A stretch of DNA of 14,167 nucleotides, taken from the NCBI GenBank assembly GCA_019422905.1, contig JAHZCM010000008.1, positions 1 through 14,167 on the forward strand, read 5' to 3'. Shown piece after piece: positions 1-6,714 of the stretch (position 1 is its first letter; every line of letters begins with the position of its first letter). Origin of the DNA: Oscillospiraceae bacterium (GTDB lineage: Bacteria; Bacillota; Clostridia; Oscillospirales; Acutalibacteraceae). A program made the position numbers and the translations under genes. A model generated the notes under the pieces. The model saw nothing but the letters and a program-made list of their open reading frames with translations, searched no databases and had not been told where the DNA came from.

Positions 1-96
1 TGCCCCGGAAATGGATTTTTCCCTCTCACCGGAAGAGCAGGCGGCCAGCGTAAGCGTCAGTGCCGCCGCAAGCGCGAGAGCAAGCAGTTTTTTCAT
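1..96 (-). CDS. Lipoprotein, N-terminal fragment (cut by window edge)
   Basis: Only the first 32 codons are in the window; the rest lies beyond position 1. The start is the ATG at 96-94, with AAAGGGAG about 7 bases upstream. The peptide opens with MKKLL, then a hydrophobic Ala/Leu stretch and the lipobox LAAC (Cys20), followed by SSGEREK. This is a textbook type II signal peptide, so the mature protein should be lipid-anchored on the outer face of the membrane. It starts about 30 bases after the ABC exporter ATPase stop, so it is probably in the same transcript. The mature domain is not visible, so no function is assigned; a role in surface polysaccharide assembly is only a guess from context. 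Confidence 0.85.
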   Translation of the reverse strand, partial: MKKLLALALAAALTLTLAACSSGEREKSISGA

Positions 97-128
97 TCAA
101 ATCTCCCTTTCAAGTACCGGAACCGGCA

Positions 129-851
129 TCAATATTTCGTATTGTAATAATCGATGGCATCATCGATATTCCCGTCAAAGACGACGCGCCCCGCCTTCAT
201 CACCACACCGCGCTTGCAGAAGGCCCGCGCCATATCGACGGCATGGGTGACAAAAAGCATCGTGATATCGCCCTGCATGATCTCCTGAATCTTTTTGACG
301 CATTTGTCCCGAAATGCGCGGTCTCCGACGGAAAGCGCCTCGTCCACAATGAGGATTTCAGGATGAATGTTCACGCAGATGGAAAAGCCGAGGCGCGCCT
401 TCATACCGCTTGAGTATGTGCGCACCGGCTGGTCAATATACTCCTCCAGCTCCGCAAATTCCACGATCTCCGGCTCCAGCGCCGCGATCTCTTCGTCATG
501 CAGGCCGAGGATACGCCCTTTGAGGTAGATATTCTCGCGCCCGGTAAATTCCTGATCAAAGCCGCTCGTCAGCTCCAAAAGGGCGCTGACGATCCCGTTG
601 ACCTCGATTTCTCCCTCTGTCGGGAACGTCACGCCGGTGATCATCTTCAGCAGCGTCGATTTTCCCGCGCCGTTTCTCCCGAGCACCGCGACGGATTCGC
701 CCCGGCGGATCGTGAGGTTCATATCGACCACGGCCTTCTTTTCCTTGTGGGGAACGCGTTTAAAAAACAGCCCCAAAAGCCGCTTTCGGCTGCTCGAATA
801 CAGCTTATAAATTTTCGTTACGCCGGTAAACCGAATTGCAATATCATTCAT
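129..851 (-). CDS. Polysaccharide/teichoic acid ABC exporter, ATP-binding protein (Wzt/TagH type)
   Basis: A 240-residue cytoplasmic ATPase that would power export of a surface polysaccharide or teichoic-acid-like polymer with the permease encoded just upstream. Seen: Walker A GRNGAGKST at 58-66, Q-loop area near 99 (GFDQEFTGRENIYL, typical of Wzt/TagH/KpsT proteins), signature YSSGM at 146-150, Walker B ILIVDE at 166-171 followed by the D-loop-like SVGD, and the switch histidine in VTHA (His203). It ends at about 240 residues, so it lacks the C-terminal glycan-binding domain of long Wzt proteins and resembles the short TagH/KpsT form. I chose the second ATG (851) because GAGG lies 9 bases before it; the ATG at 860 directly abuts that site. 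The substrate cannot be read from the sequence. Confidence 0.93.
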   Translation of the reverse strand: MNDIAIRFTGVTKIYKLYSSSRKRLLGLFFKRVPHKEKKAVVDMNLTIRRGESVAVLGRNGAGKSTLLKMITGVTFPTEGEIEVNGIVSALLELTSGFDQEFTGRENIYLKGRILGLHDEEIAALEPEIVEFAELEEYIDQPVRTYSSGMKARLGFSICVNIHPEILIVDEALSVGDRAFRDKCVKKIQEIMQGDITMLFVTHAVDMARAFCKRGVVMKAGRVVFDGNIDDAIDYYNTKY

Positions 852-936
852 AGGAATCATCCTCTACCTTTCCGAGGGACACACGCTTTACCCCATCCCG
901 CAGAGAATCGAATATCTGAAGCGCACTGCCGCGGCC

Positions 937-1779
937 TCAAAGCACATCGGCCATTTCGCTGCGCGTGCGGCGATAGCTCCAAAAGCCGAGGGCATAAATC
1001 ACGACGAGCCAAACCGCAAAATACAAAAGCCGCTTTGGCTGCTCGAAGAACCACGTCTCATAAATAAAGCAGTTGCGGTAGCCATTGCAGATAAACGTGA
1101 CCGGATTCAGCATCAAGAGCTGGTGCGCAAGACGGTTGTGCATGGAATCGACCTGCCAGAGAATGCCGGAAAGCCAGAATACCGCTGTGACAAAAGACTT
1201 GACGAGATTGGAAAAATCGGTGCTGATCGCGGCAATCGGCGCTGCAAACAGCGCCCAGCCTGTGAAAAACAGGAAATTGCACAGCATGTAAAACGGAAGC
1301 TGCAGCATGTAGACCGTCGGCATATGGCCGGTCAGCATGAAAATGACGATGGTGATCAGGACAAGAAGGATATGCACGGCAAATTTGGAAATGCTCGTGA
1401 AGGTTGGAATCGTTGAAACCGGATACTTCATCTTCGTGACGAGATAGCGGTTCCGCAGAATACACTCCGTACCGAGCGTCAGCATTTCGCTCATATAAAA
1501 CCAGGGCACAATGCCGCAGATCAGCCACAGGACAAACGGATAGCCCTCCACGTCTCCGCCCTGACGCAAACCGACGGAAAACGCAAACCAGTAGACAAAA
1601 ATCGTGACAAGCGGCTTGATGACCGCCCATGCCCATCCGAGCGCGGAAGCGCGGTAGGTGCGGCGCAAATCAGAGCCGGCCAGCTTGACGATCTGCTTGC
1701 GGTACTCAATATGGTCGTGGAAAATCGTGCTGATCGTCTCCGACATTTTAACCTTTTTTTTCGTAGATACAGCCGCCAA
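937..1779 (-). CDS. Polysaccharide/teichoic acid ABC exporter, permease (ABC-2 type, Wzm/TagG)
   Basis: An integral membrane protein of about 280 residues that forms the channel of the exporter, paired with the ATPase 85 bases downstream. Seen: an amphipathic N-terminus (EYRKQIVKLAGSDLRRTYRAS), typical of the cytoplasmic interface of Wzm/TagG/KpsM proteins, the GWAWAVIKPL entry to the first membrane segment, about six hydrophobic segments, and the late motif LNPVTFICNGYR seen in this family as NP...YR. The start is uncertain. GGAGG at about 1787-1791 sits 7 bases before a TTG (1779) but only 1 base before the in-frame ATG at 1785. A third option is the ATG at 1746 (MSETIST), with a weaker AAAGG site; it matches the usual family N-terminus best. 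The polymer carried is unknown. Confidence 0.9.
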   Translation of the reverse strand: MAAVSTKKKVKMSETISTIFHDHIEYRKQIVKLAGSDLRRTYRASALGWAWAVIKPLVTIFVYWFAFSVGLRQGGDVEGYPFVLWLICGIVPWFYMSEMLTLGTECILRNRYLVTKMKYPVSTIPTFTSISKFAVHILLVLITIVIFMLTGHMPTVYMLQLPFYMLCNFLFFTGWALFAAPIAAISTDFSNLVKSFVTAVFWLSGILWQVDSMHNRLAHQLLMLNPVTFICNGYRNCFIYETWFFEQPKRLLYFAVWLVVIYALGFWSYRRTRSEMADVL

Positions 1780-1803
1780 AGCCATACCTCCTTCCCTCTA
1801 TGC

Positions 1804-1826
1804 GAAAACAGACTCGTGCCGTCTGT
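1804..1826 (-). terminator. Small hairpin with short T-run in the exporter leader
   Basis: Minus strand: ACAGAC (1821-1826), a 7-base loop and GTCTGT (1808-1813), then TTT. It lies downstream of the lipid kinase stop and could end that transcript weakly. It also lies within the leader of the exporter operon. The stem is only 6 bp, so this is a tentative call. Confidence 0.35.
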
Positions 1827-1842
1827 CGTATAACCCCCTGCT

Positions 1843-1870
1843 ATTATACACGTTTTTCCTGAAAAATCAA
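1843..1870 (-). promoter_or_regulatory. Sigma-A promoter for the ABC exporter operon
   Basis: On the minus strand there is TTGATT (1865-1870), a 16-base spacer and a perfect TATAAT (1843-1848). The -35 box overlaps the last codon region of the upstream lipid kinase gene, so the exporter operon can be started separately from it. Transcription would begin near 1836, giving a leader of about 55 bases that contains a small hairpin. Confidence 0.7.
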
Positions 1871-2796
1871 TCTTTTCTCGCCGGAACCGTGATGCGCACG
1901 GCACTTTTCACGCAAGAGATCGCCACATCGCGGCCGCCTGCGGCGTATTCGCCGTCTATGGACCAATCGAAGCCGGAGGCGCTGTGCAGCCGAAATGCGG
2001 AGGAAGCGGCAAAATCAAACAGCGGGTCCTCAAAGCTGCTGCTGCGCAGTGCGCGAAGAAGCCGGTGAACCTCTCCCAGAGATTCCGGCTTGCGAATCAG
2101 AAGCATTTCCAGTTTTCCGTCATTCATATCCACCATATCGCCGTCATAATGCAGCATGCCGCCGATGGATACCGTATTGCTGAACGCGCCGAATACATAT
2201 TCGCCCACAAAGGCAGCCTCATCCGTTTTTACGGACAGCGGGCGCGCTTCCAGCGCCGCAATGTCCTTGATCCCCTCAAGCACATAGGCGAGGTGCCCAA
2301 GCACGCGCTTCATGCTCCGGGGCGTGGCGTAAGAGCACTTCGTAAACGTGCCGAAAGAGGCCACATAGGAAAAATACATGTCGTTAAAGCGCCCGGCATC
2401 CAGCTTCCTGTCATGCCCGGCGGTCAGCATGCGCTGCATAGAGGAAATCCGCTTCGGAAGCTGCAGCGTCCGCGCAAAGTCATTCGTTGTCCCCGCCGGA
2501 ATATAGGTGACCGGCAGCGCCTTTCCGCTGCCGAGCATCCCGTTCAGCACGGCGTTCAGCGTGCCGTCGCCGCCGATGCAGATAATCCGCGTACAGCCCC
2601 GCGCTGCGGCGGACGCGGCATAGCCCGCGCCGTTCTCCTCCTCTGTTGTCTCACACCGTTCAATCTGTATGCCACTGCGCTTCATGCGCGATTCCAGCAT
2701 GTCCGCATACCGCTTTCCCCGCATACGGCCCGCGCAGGGGTTGACGATCATCAGGATGCAGCCATTCCGGAAAAGGCAGAAATCTTCATTTTCCAT
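1867..2796 (-). CDS. Diacylglycerol kinase family lipid kinase (DgkB/YegS-like)
   Basis: A 309-residue soluble or membrane-associated kinase predicted to phosphorylate a lipid such as diacylglycerol or a related lipid head group using ATP. Seen: the family nucleotide motif GGDGTLN (75-81), PAGTTNDFAR (100-109), the start of the C-terminal beta-sandwich domain, MNDGKLEML (224-232), and WSIDGEYA near the end, where the glutamate of DGE is the usual catalytic/metal-site residue. Length and motif order match the DgkB/BmrU/YegS family. The start is the ATG at 2796, preceded by a GAGA-rich purine site; a TTG at 2826 is in frame but lies inside the -10 region of the promoter, so it is rejected. The true lipid substrate is not predictable; a role recycling diacylglycerol from lipoteichoic acid synthesis is possible. 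Confidence 0.92.
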   Translation of the reverse strand: MENEDFCLFRNGCILMIVNPCAGRMRGKRYADMLESRMKRSGIQIERCETTEEENGAGYAASAAARGCTRIICIGGDGTLNAVLNGMLGSGKALPVTYIPAGTTNDFARTLQLPKRISSMQRMLTAGHDRKLDAGRFNDMYFSYVASFGTFTKCSYATPRSMKRVLGHLAYVLEGIKDIAALEARPLSVKTDEAAFVGEYVFGAFSNTVSIGGMLHYDGDMVDMNDGKLEMLLIRKPESLGEVHRLLRALRSSSFEDPLFDFAASSAFRLHSASGFDWSIDGEYAAGGRDVAISCVKSAVRITVPARKD

Positions 2797-2825
2797 TTTC
2801 TCTTCTCTCTCTGCATAAAATATCA

Positions 2826-2854
2826 ATTATAGTATAGATTTGGCATTCGATCAA
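2826..2854 (-). promoter_or_regulatory. Sigma-A promoter for the lipid kinase gene
   Basis: Minus strand TTGATC (2849-2854), a 17-base spacer and a perfect TATAAT (2826-2831). The start of transcription would be near 2819, leaving a leader of just over 20 bases before the ATG at 2796. This fit helps to fix that start codon. Confidence 0.8.
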
Positions 2855-2892
2855 AATATGAATGCCGCGTAAATAATCTTTGAATACAGCGG

Positions 2893-2924
2893 CGCCGCCG
2901 CACAGCAGGCGCTGCACGGCGGCG
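2893..2924. repeat. Strong GC-rich stem-loop between synthetase and lipid kinase genes
   Basis: CGCCGCCG (2893-2900) pairs with CGGCGGCG (2917-2924); inside are a 2x2 mismatch, then CAGC/GCTG and a 4-base loop. It lies about 20 bases after the synthetase stop codon. There is no T-run on either side, so it is not a standard intrinsic terminator; it may protect the mRNA 3' end or act as a Rho-dependent or weak stop. Confidence 0.5.
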
Positions 2925-2944
2925 TAATCAGGAGAATGTTATTT

Positions 2945-5260
2945 TCAGCCCTTAAGCTCGACACGGCGGATCTTGCCGCTGATGGTTTTGGGCAGCTCGT
3001 CGCGGAATTCGACGATACGCGGGTATTTATACGGCGCCGTATTCGCCTTGACATAGGTCTGGATTTCCTTCTTGAGCGCCTCGGTGCCCTCGGTGCCCTT
3101 TGTCAGCACAATGGACGCCTTGACCACCTGGCCGCGCACCGGGTCCGGCGCGCTGGTGACGGCACATTCGAGCACATACGGCAGCTCCATGATCACCGAT
3201 TCGATTTCAAACGGCCCAATGCGGTAGCCGGAGGACTTGATCACGTCATCCGTTCTGCCAACATAGTAGAAATAGCCGTCCTCATCGCGCCAGGCGGTGT
3301 CTCCGGTATGGTAAAGGCCGTCATGCCAGGATTCGCGGGTCTTTTCCGCATCGCGGAAATAGCCCATAAACAGGCCGCAGGGCGTTTTTTTGTCCGTGCG
3401 GATGACGATCTCACCCGTCTCGCCGACCGGCGCCGGCGTGCCGTCCGGCAGGACAAGATCCACGTCGTACAGCGGGCTGGGGATACCCATGGAGCCGCTC
3501 TTCGGCACGGAACCGACCGGATTGTAGATGGCGAGCGTGGTTTCCGTCTGGCCGAAGCCCTCGTAGATCGAAAGGCCGGTCGCACGCTTCCACTGCTCAA
3601 AGACCTCCGGATTCAGCGCTTCACCGGCAGTCGTGCTGTATTCGATGGAGGACAGGTCGTACTTTGAGAGATCCTCCTTGATGAAGAAGCGATACATGGT
3701 GGGCGGCGCGCAGAACGTGGTGATGTTGTACCGCTTGAACATGGGCAGAATGTCGTGCGCGTCGAACTTGTCAAAATCATAGGTAAAGATCGCCGCCTCG
3801 CACATCCACTGGCCGTACAGCTTGCCCCAGAGCGCCTTGCCCCAGCCGGTGTCGGAAATTGTGAAATGCAGGCCGTCGGGGTTGACATAATGCCAATACC
3901 TTGCGGTGATATAGTGTCCCAGCGCATATTTGTAGTTGTGCTCGGCGATCTTCGGATAGCCGGTTGTACCGGAGGTAAAGAACATCAGCATCGGGTCGCT
4001 GCCGCAGGCGCTGTCCTCCGTGCGCTCGAACACATCGCTCTGCGCTGCGACGCCCGCGTCAAAGTCTAGCCAGCCTTCGCGTGCACCGTTCGCCATCATC
4101 AAATATTGGACTGTATCGCTGTTTTTCGCCGCGCGCATGGCCTCATCCGCCACCTGGCCGTCCGCGGTACACACGAGCGCCTTCACGCCCGCCGCCTTAT
4201 AGCGGTAATCGAAATCGTGCTCCATCAGCAGGTTCGTCGCCGGGATGACGATCGCACCGAGCTTATGCAGCGCAAGGATCGCAAACCAGAACTGGTAATG
4301 ACGCTTGAGCACCAGCATGACACGGTCGCCGCGTCCAATGCCGAGAGACTTAAAGTAGTTTGCCGTCTTATTCGACATGCGCTTCATGTCGCCGAAGGTG
4401 AACCGGCGCTCCTCATGATTTTTGGAAAGCCACAGCATAGCGAGCTTATCCGGGTCCTTCTCGGCAATTTTATCGACGATGTCAAATGCAAAGTTGAATT
4501 TTTCCTCATTTTCAAAGTCGATGGTTTTGAGAATGCCGTTTTCATCCAGCGTGGTATGCACGAACGGGCTGGAAACGGTTTCGCGCTCGGCGCGGGCCAT
4601 CTTCGCCTTGATAATCCCCTCAAACTTATCCTTTTCCGGCGCCATCTCCTCGCCCGGACGCATGACAATCGCGTAAAATTCGCAATCACTGCCGCCGACA
4701 GCGATCATGCCGTGCGGCGTTCCGCTGTTGTAGTAGATCGTATCGCCTTCGCCCAGCTCCTCTATGTGGGAACCGACCTGCACGCGCATTTTACCCTTGA
4801 CGATGATATCCAGCTCCTGCCCCTGATGGGTGGAGAGCTTAATGGCTACCTTCTGCTCCGCCTCGTTATACGGCATGGTGACATAAAACGGTTCGGCGGT
4901 CTTCTGTTTGAAGAGCGGTGCGAGGTTCAGGTAATTGAAGCCGCGGCGGCGCGTGATCGGCAGGCCCTCGCCGCGGCGCGATATTGTGTAGGTGGAAAGC
5001 GTCGGGCTGACGCCCTTGATGAGATCCGTCGGGTCAATGCCAAAGCGCTCTGCGCACTTAAAGATGAAGGTAAAGCTGAAATCGCTCTCGCCCAGCTCGT
5101 ACTTTCTGTAGTCCTCAAGAGAAACGTCGGTTCGCTGCGCCATTTCCTCTTCGGAAAGACCCATAATCTCACGCATGGTGCGAATTCGCTCCGCCACCTC
5201 TGCCAGTTGTGTTTTCAGGTCTGTTCGTTCTGTTGCGGGAGTCTGTGTTTCGTTTGACAA
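2945..5260 (-). CDS. HTH-cupin-acyl-CoA synthetase fusion (AMP-forming, medium-chain/acetate-like)
   Basis: A 771-residue protein with three parts. Residues about 20-80 form an XRE-type helix-turn-helix (RIRTMREIMGLSEEEMAQRT...KYELGES). Residues about 125-200 form a cupin barrel with HQGQELDIIVKG and GDTIYYNSGTPHGM. From about 255 to the end is a full adenylate-forming ligase: P-loop FTSGTTGYPK (428-437), SDTGWGKALWG (469-479, typical of medium-chain acyl-CoA synthetases), YEGFGQTET (566-574), TGD (652-654), hinge GYR (678-680) and the catalytic lysine in TISGKIRR (Lys763). It should turn a carboxylic acid, ATP and CoA into acyl-CoA, AMP and PPi. The start is the TTG at 5260, 9 bases after AAAGGA. 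The frame stays open upstream, but that stretch is the T-box terminator, so it is not coding. The acid substrate is unknown. Confidence 0.9.
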   Translation of the reverse strand: MSNETQTPATERTDLKTQLAEVAERIRTMREIMGLSEEEMAQRTDVSLEDYRKYELGESDFSFTFIFKCAERFGIDPTDLIKGVSPTLSTYTISRRGEGLPITRRRGFNYLNLAPLFKQKTAEPFYVTMPYNEAEQKVAIKLSTHQGQELDIIVKGKMRVQVGSHIEELGEGDTIYYNSGTPHGMIAVGGSDCEFYAIVMRPGEEMAPEKDKFEGIIKAKMARAERETVSSPFVHTTLDENGILKTIDFENEEKFNFAFDIVDKIAEKDPDKLAMLWLSKNHEERRFTFGDMKRMSNKTANYFKSLGIGRGDRVMLVLKRHYQFWFAILALHKLGAIVIPATNLLMEHDFDYRYKAAGVKALVCTADGQVADEAMRAAKNSDTVQYLMMANGAREGWLDFDAGVAAQSDVFERTEDSACGSDPMLMFFTSGTTGYPKIAEHNYKYALGHYITARYWHYVNPDGLHFTISDTGWGKALWGKLYGQWMCEAAIFTYDFDKFDAHDILPMFKRYNITTFCAPPTMYRFFIKEDLSKYDLSSIEYSTTAGEALNPEVFEQWKRATGLSIYEGFGQTETTLAIYNPVGSVPKSGSMGIPSPLYDVDLVLPDGTPAPVGETGEIVIRTDKKTPCGLFMGYFRDAEKTRESWHDGLYHTGDTAWRDEDGYFYYVGRTDDVIKSSGYRIGPFEIESVIMELPYVLECAVTSAPDPVRGQVVKASIVLTKGTEGTEALKKEIQTYVKANTAPYKYPRIVEFRDELPKTISGKIRRVELKG

Positions 5261-5320
5261 TTCAATCCGTCCTTTCCTTAATAGTCTTTCAATGCGCAGC
5301 AAATTTTCTGCGCCCGGCAC

Positions 5321-5355
5321 AAAAAAACTCCGTCTCAAATCGCTTTGAGACGGAG
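5321..5355 (-). terminator. T-box regulated intrinsic terminator
   Basis: Minus strand: a perfect 12-bp stem (5344-5355 with 5328-5339), a 4-base loop and seven T residues (5327-5321). Its 5' arm contains the bases used by the antiterminator, so only one of the two can form. Confidence 0.95.
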
Positions 5356-5601
5356 AAAATCCGCGGTACCACTCAAATTGCTTCTTTGCAGAAGCCACTC
5401 TTCGGGCTCTTCAAAAGCCCTATGCACTCACGCAGCACGTCTCGGAAAGCGCCTACTCGCCGCATGGCTTTCGGGCCTTCAGCTCGGAAGGGATGGGCAT
5501 TCGGGCTTTCTGTATCGGCTCGCAGCAGCCGCCGACTCTCTGAAACAAAACAGACCGTGCCGTCTTCGTCATCGCTTTTGGAGTATAAATTTGTCAGATT
5601 A
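5321..5601 (-). promoter_or_regulatory. T-box riboswitch (tRNA-sensing leader) upstream of the HTH-cupin-synthetase gene
   Basis: Minus-strand leader of about 280 bases. Stem I landmarks: GATGA (5573-5569) and GAGC (5485-5482), which together look like the basal kink-turn; the distal AGAGAG motif (about 5541-5536) and the GGCTGCTGCGAGCC apical area. A further hairpin, GCTTC/GAAGC, precedes the T-box. The antiterminator is exact: TTTGAG (5377-5372), the bulge TGGTACC (5371-5365), GCGGA (5364-5360), loop, TCCGT (5354-5350) and CTCAAA (5349-5344). It excludes the terminator hairpin. The UGGU would pair with an uncharged tRNA ending ACCA, so its discriminator base should be A. The specifier triplet is not certain. 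The expected behaviour is readthrough when the cognate tRNA is uncharged. Confidence 0.93.
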
Positions 5602-5607
5602 TTATTT

Positions 5608-5636
5608 ATAATACTCGCTTCGGCGCGCCTTGTCAA
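5608..5636 (-). promoter_or_regulatory. Sigma-A promoter for the T-box transcript
   Basis: Minus strand: perfect TTGACA (5631-5636), 17-base spacer, TATTAT (5608-5613). It starts about 18 bases after the stop of the Mrp-type gene, so the synthetase has its own transcription unit with initiation near 5601. Confidence 0.87.
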
Positions 5637-5653
5637 CCGTTTTTTGAAATTTC

Positions 5654-6496
5654 TTACTGCGCGTCTTTGTGCGCCGCTTCCACGACGTCCGCCGCAGCAT
5701 CCAGCCAGTCGCCCTCAAACAGCTCAATGACGCCGCGGTCGCACAGCGAGGCGATCTGCGGGTCAAGCGGCAGCTTGCCCAGCACCTTCAGGCCGTACTT
5801 CGCCGCAACCTCTTCAATATGGCTTTCACCGAACACCTTAAACGGCTCGCCGCAGCACGGACATTGCACATAGCTGTAGTTTTCAACCAAACCGAGCACC
5901 GGCACATTCATCATCTGCGCCATCTCGACCGCCTTGGAAACGATCATGGAGACCAACTCCTGCGGAGAAGTGACAATGATGATGCCGTCCAATGGGATGG
6001 ACTGGAACACGGTCAGCGGCGCATCGCCGGTTCCCGGAGGAAGGTCGACAAACATGCAGTCCACCTCATTCCAGATCACATCGCTCCAGAACTGCTTGAT
6101 CACACCGGCAATCACCGGGCCGCGCCATACGACGGGCGAGGTCTCGTCCTCAAGCAGGAGATTGATGCTCATCACTTCAATGCCGCTCTTCGTGCTGGCC
6201 GGGAACAGGCCGTCCTCACAGCCCTGCGCCTTTTCCTTGATGCCAAAGCACTTCGGAATCGACGGGCCGGTAACATCCGCATCCAAAATCGCGGTTTTGA
6301 GGTCGCGGCGCTGCATGGTAACAGCCAGCATGGAGGTGACAAGGCTCTTGCCCACGCCGCCCTTGCCGCTGACAACGCCGATCACCTTCTTCACCTTGCT
6401 CATCTTATTCATGGGCGCGAGAAAGCTCTCCGGCTGCTGGCGGGACGGACAATTTTCCCCGCAGCTCGAGCAATCGTGCGTGCAGTTTTCGCTCAT
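5654..6496 (-). CDS. Mrp/Nbp35-family iron-sulfur carrier ATPase
   Basis: A 280-residue cytoplasmic P-loop ATPase that is expected to bind a [4Fe-4S] cluster at a dimer interface and pass it to target enzymes. Seen: the deviant Walker A GKGGVGKS (44-51), ADVTGPS (switch I area, about 73-79), DLPPGTGDAPLT (151-162), and the C-terminal cluster motif CPCC (Cys212 and Cys215). The N-terminus also carries four cysteines, C5, C9, C12 and C16 (CxxxCxxCxxxC), like the N-terminal cluster site of Nbp35 proteins rather than the DUF59 domain of long bacterial Mrp. The ATG at 6496 has only a weak nearby AAGG. It has its own promoter. It lies in a region with iron-sulfur enzymes (fumarase, fumarate reductase), but the target is not shown by the sequence. 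Confidence 0.92.
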   Translation of the reverse strand: MSENCTHDCSSCGENCPSRQQPESFLAPMNKMSKVKKVIGVVSGKGGVGKSLVTSMLAVTMQRRDLKTAILDADVTGPSIPKCFGIKEKAQGCEDGLFPASTKSGIEVMSINLLLEDETSPVVWRGPVIAGVIKQFWSDVIWNEVDCMFVDLPPGTGDAPLTVFQSIPLDGIIIVTSPQELVSMIVSKAVEMAQMMNVPVLGLVENYSYVQCPCCGEPFKVFGESHIEEVAAKYGLKVLGKLPLDPQIASLCDRGVIELFEGDWLDAAADVVEAAHKDAQ

Positions 6497-6546
6497 ACCT
6501 TATACAACTTCTTTCTCAAAAAATTCGGACAAAATCCGTTTTTATT

Positions 6547-6575
6547 ATGATAACGCCTGATCACAGTTTTGTCAA
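6547..6575 (-). promoter_or_regulatory. Sigma-A promoter for the Mrp/Nbp35 gene
   Basis: Minus strand: perfect TTGACA (6570-6575), 17-base spacer, TATCAT (6547-6552). Downstream in the leader is a short dyad, CGGA-TTTTG-TCCG (around 6525-6540), which could be an operator, but it is too short to be sure. Confidence 0.82.
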
Positions 6576-6591
6576 GCCGCGCGCGGTTTAT

Positions 6592-6611
6592 GCGCCCGAA
6601 GCTGCGGGCGC
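6592..6611. repeat. GC-rich inverted repeat between DUF1275 and Mrp genes
   Basis: GCGCCCG (6592-6598) and CGGGCGC (6605-6611) form a 7-bp stem with a 6-base loop, about 100 bases downstream of the DUF1275 stop. No T-run follows on the minus strand (a T-run comes six bases after it on the plus strand), so it is a poor terminator for the minus-strand genes. Confidence 0.4.
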
Positions 6612-6714
6612 GCCTCGTTTTTCCCGTCCGCATTCCAAGCGCCGGTCGGCAAGGCAGGAGAGCGTACAGGCATTGGGGCTGAGGCTGCAAGCGCAGGTGC
6701 CCGACGCCTCACGC

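Noticed and set aside
4106..5257. A 383-codon plus-strand open frame opposite the ligase gene
   Set aside because: Its product is low-complexity and rich in Arg/His, with no recognisable domain; the opposite strand codes for the complete ligase.
5261..5398. Upstream in-frame extension of the ligase gene (46 codons)
   Set aside because: This stretch is the T-box antiterminator and terminator with its T-run. The real start is the TTG at 5260 behind an AAAGGA site.
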